Program-made: the position numbers and the translations under genes
The notes under the pieces: generated by a model
The model's input: the letters and a program-made list of their open reading frames with translations, nothing else
Databases searched by the model: none
What the model was told of the DNA's origin: nothing
Assembly (NCBI GenBank): GCA_017477005.1
Contig: JAFUXY010000318.1
Span: forward strand, 1-13,818
DNA length: 13,818 nt
Direction: 5' to 3'
Source: Lachnospiraceae bacterium
GTDB taxonomy: Bacteria; Bacillota; Clostridia; Lachnospirales; Lachnospiraceae
Shown: positions 12,609 through 13,818 of the stretch, piece after piece
Layout: every line of letters begins with the position of its first letter
How positions within the stretch are numbered: position 1 is the stretch's first letter

Positions 12609-13818
12609 TTACTTCACCGTTGCCTTGCACTTCGCTGTTTTCTTTCCGTCTTTTGTTGTGACGGTGATAGTAGCCGTTCCCGTCTTGATTCCTTTGACAA
12701 CGCCCTTGCTTGTTACCGTGGCGATCTTCTTGTTGCTCGTTTTCCACGTCACTGTTTTAGTCGTGGCATTGGACGGAGTGATCGTCGCCTTTAGCGTGAC
12801 TGTCTTTCCCGCTTTGATCGATGCGGTCTTCTTGTTCAGCTTGACACTCTTGACTTTCACAACAGGGTTTGTGACCGTGACCTTGCAGGTTGCTTTCTTC
12901 TGACCATCTCTAGTGCCCACTGTGATTGTTGTTGTTCCAGCTTTGACTCCAGATACTACACCCTTTTGTGATACCGTGGCGACTTTATTATTACTGCTTT
13001 CCCACCAGACTGTTTTGTCTGTAACGTTCGATGGATTAATGCTATATTGTTTTGAAAGATTGATCGTCTTTCCTTTCACTAGATTAGTTTGCTTTAATTT
13101 AAGAGAAATAGATTTCACTCGCACAGCTTTAGCGCTTATATACGTTCCATTTCCAATCTTTCCATCCCATAAAACACTCTTTTTTTTACTGTCTACGAAG
13201 TACTTATCCTCCGTTTCAATGAAATTTCTTGCATTTATCTCGATTTTACTATTATTAATAATTTTGGAAATACCATACATACGATAAAAGGCAAATTCAT
13301 TGATAGTTTTTACGCTAGATGGAATAGTCAGGGTCCCCTTCAACCCACTGCAATCACTAAATACATCAAAGTCTATCGCGGTTAAGCTTGACGGAATTGT
13401 TAAGTTACCTGTGAATCCTCTGCATCCTTCAAACGCTCTCCTACCTATCGTTCTTACCCCAGGTTGAATAGTCAGCTTCCCGTTAAACCCACTACAGCCA
13501 GAAAATGCCTCTTCTCCAATTTTCGTCACACTGGACGGAATAGTCAAATCGCCCGTAAAATAACTACAATCATAAAACGCTTTATCCCCAATCTCTTTCA
13601 CACCAGATTGTATCGTCAAGTAGTTGTAGATATATTTGAGCTCATCATCACGCTCACTGCTTTCACATTCTTGGAAAGCACTATCCCCAATCATTGTCAC
13701 ACTTGATGGAATAGTTAGTCTACCCGCAAAACTGCAACGCTCAAATGCACTAGTACCAATAGTTGTTACACTAGATGGAATTATCAGGTTGCCTGCTATA
13801 CTGCAGTTTTCAAATGCA
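12609..13818 (-). CDS. BspA-type LRR_5 surface protein with two Big_2 domains (5' end beyond window)
   Basis: The frame is open to the right edge, so the N-terminus and any signal peptide are missing; 402 codons plus the stop are visible. GTG 13700 should not be taken as a start, because the same repeat pattern continues in frame upstream to the edge. The visible part has about seven LRR_5 repeats (LTIPSSVTxIGxxAFxxC) over roughly 13270-13818. A divergent region follows (through FIETEDKYFVDSKKK), then two Big_2 domains (about 13125-12865 and 12864-12609). LRR_5 (BspA-like, Treponema pallidum-type) proteins are surface adhesins that bind host or bacterial partners. The stop is 49 bases before the M23 gene, with no hairpin or clear promoter between, so one transcript is likely. 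The protein ends CKATVK, without a sorting signal. Confidence 0.88.
   Translation of the reverse strand, partial: AFENCSIAGNLIIPSSVTTIGTSAFERCSFAGRLTIPSSVTMIGDSAFQECESSERDDELKYIYNYLTIQSGVKEIGDKAFYDCSYFTGDLTIPSSVTKIGEEAFSGCSGFNGKLTIQPGVRTIGRRAFEGCRGFTGNLTIPSSLTAIDFDVFSDCSGLKGTLTIPSSVKTINEFAFYRMYGISKIINNSKIEINARNFIETEDKYFVDSKKKSVLWDGKIGNGTYISAKAVRVKSISLKLKQTNLVKGKTINLSKQYSINPSNVTDKTVWWESSNNKVATVSQKGVVSGVKAGTTTITVGTRDGQKKATCKVTVTNPVVKVKSVKLNKKTASIKAGKTVTLKATITPSNATTKTVTWKTSNKKIATVTSKGVVKGIKTGTATITVTTKDGKKTAKCKATVK
13270..13818 (-). repeat. Tandem LRR_5 coding repeats, about 69-base period
   Basis: Repeats of 23 residues (69 bases) are read on the minus strand, each with a LTIPSSVTxIG strand-turn and an AFxxC helix cap. 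Variants include AFENC, AFERC, AFQEC, AFYDC, AFSGC and AFEGC, then VFSDC. The third visible repeat has a 9-residue insertion (around ESSERDDELKYIYNY). The array continues past the right edge. Confidence 0.8.

Noticed and set aside
1..13818. CRISPR array, tRNA, rRNA or complete insertion sequence
   Set aside because: The only regular repeats are coding (LRR_5 and Big_2). No spacer-repeat pattern, cloverleaf, rRNA core sequence or transposase was recognised by reading.

Overview
The window looks like accessory chromosome of a Gram-positive clostridium, most likely of the Lachnospiraceae type (inference from protein families; no rRNA or core marker gene is present). The support is strong AGGAGG ribosome sites, Sec signal peptides followed by long acidic linkers, many Big_2 immunoglobulin-like domains, BspA-type LRR_5 repeats, InlB-type and ricin-type repeats, and a fragment of the AAA-ATPase-like/DUF1703 family that is abundant in gut clostridia. 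Every apparently intact gene lies on the minus strand, so the genetic order runs from the right end of the window to the left. The only plus-strand gene trace is a broken ATPase.

Right part (about 8.8-13.8 kb): a 5'-truncated LRR_5 + Big_2 surface protein is followed after 49 bases by a 1174-residue secreted protein. That protein carries an M23 metallopeptidase domain, a GBS Bsp-like repeat, ricin-type beta-trefoil modules, an InlB-type repeat and four Big_2 domains. The pair is probably co-transcribed and ends at an 11-bp hairpin (8989-9024).

Middle (about 5.5-8.9 kb): an AT-rich stretch of small or damaged secreted-protein genes. It holds a doubtful 42-codon ORF, a 53-residue signal-peptide ORF that looks cut short, a 226-residue unknown secreted protein, and a frameshifted 138-codon reading frame behind a strong ribosome site. 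A 509-residue secreted transglutaminase-like protein with an intact Cys-His-Asp triad follows. Its last codons and stop overlap the truncated, stop-containing ATPase pseudogene that converges on it.

Left part (1-5.5 kb): a 916-residue secreted adhesin-like protein (acidic linker, parallel beta-helix-like region, two Big_2 domains, Lys-rich C-terminal domain) is followed by a compact operon in a different style, without signal peptides. A consensus TTGACA/TATAAT promoter precedes a gpD/gp27-like baseplate hub, a gpV/gp5-like OB-fold spike with a beta-helical tip, and an unidentified gene that runs off the left edge. Hub plus spike is the split form of VgrG, so this is the edge of a contractile-injection or phage-tail-like locus whose remainder would lie left of the window.

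The surface proteins probably act together in adhesion and wall remodelling (M23 and transglutaminase-like domains). How they relate to the injection module cannot be decided from this window. The strongest leads are the split-VgrG operon, its promoter with a dyad in the spacer and a possible TGATG-coupled leader ORF, the frameshifted gene at 7.4-7.8 kb, and the transglutaminase/ATPase junction.
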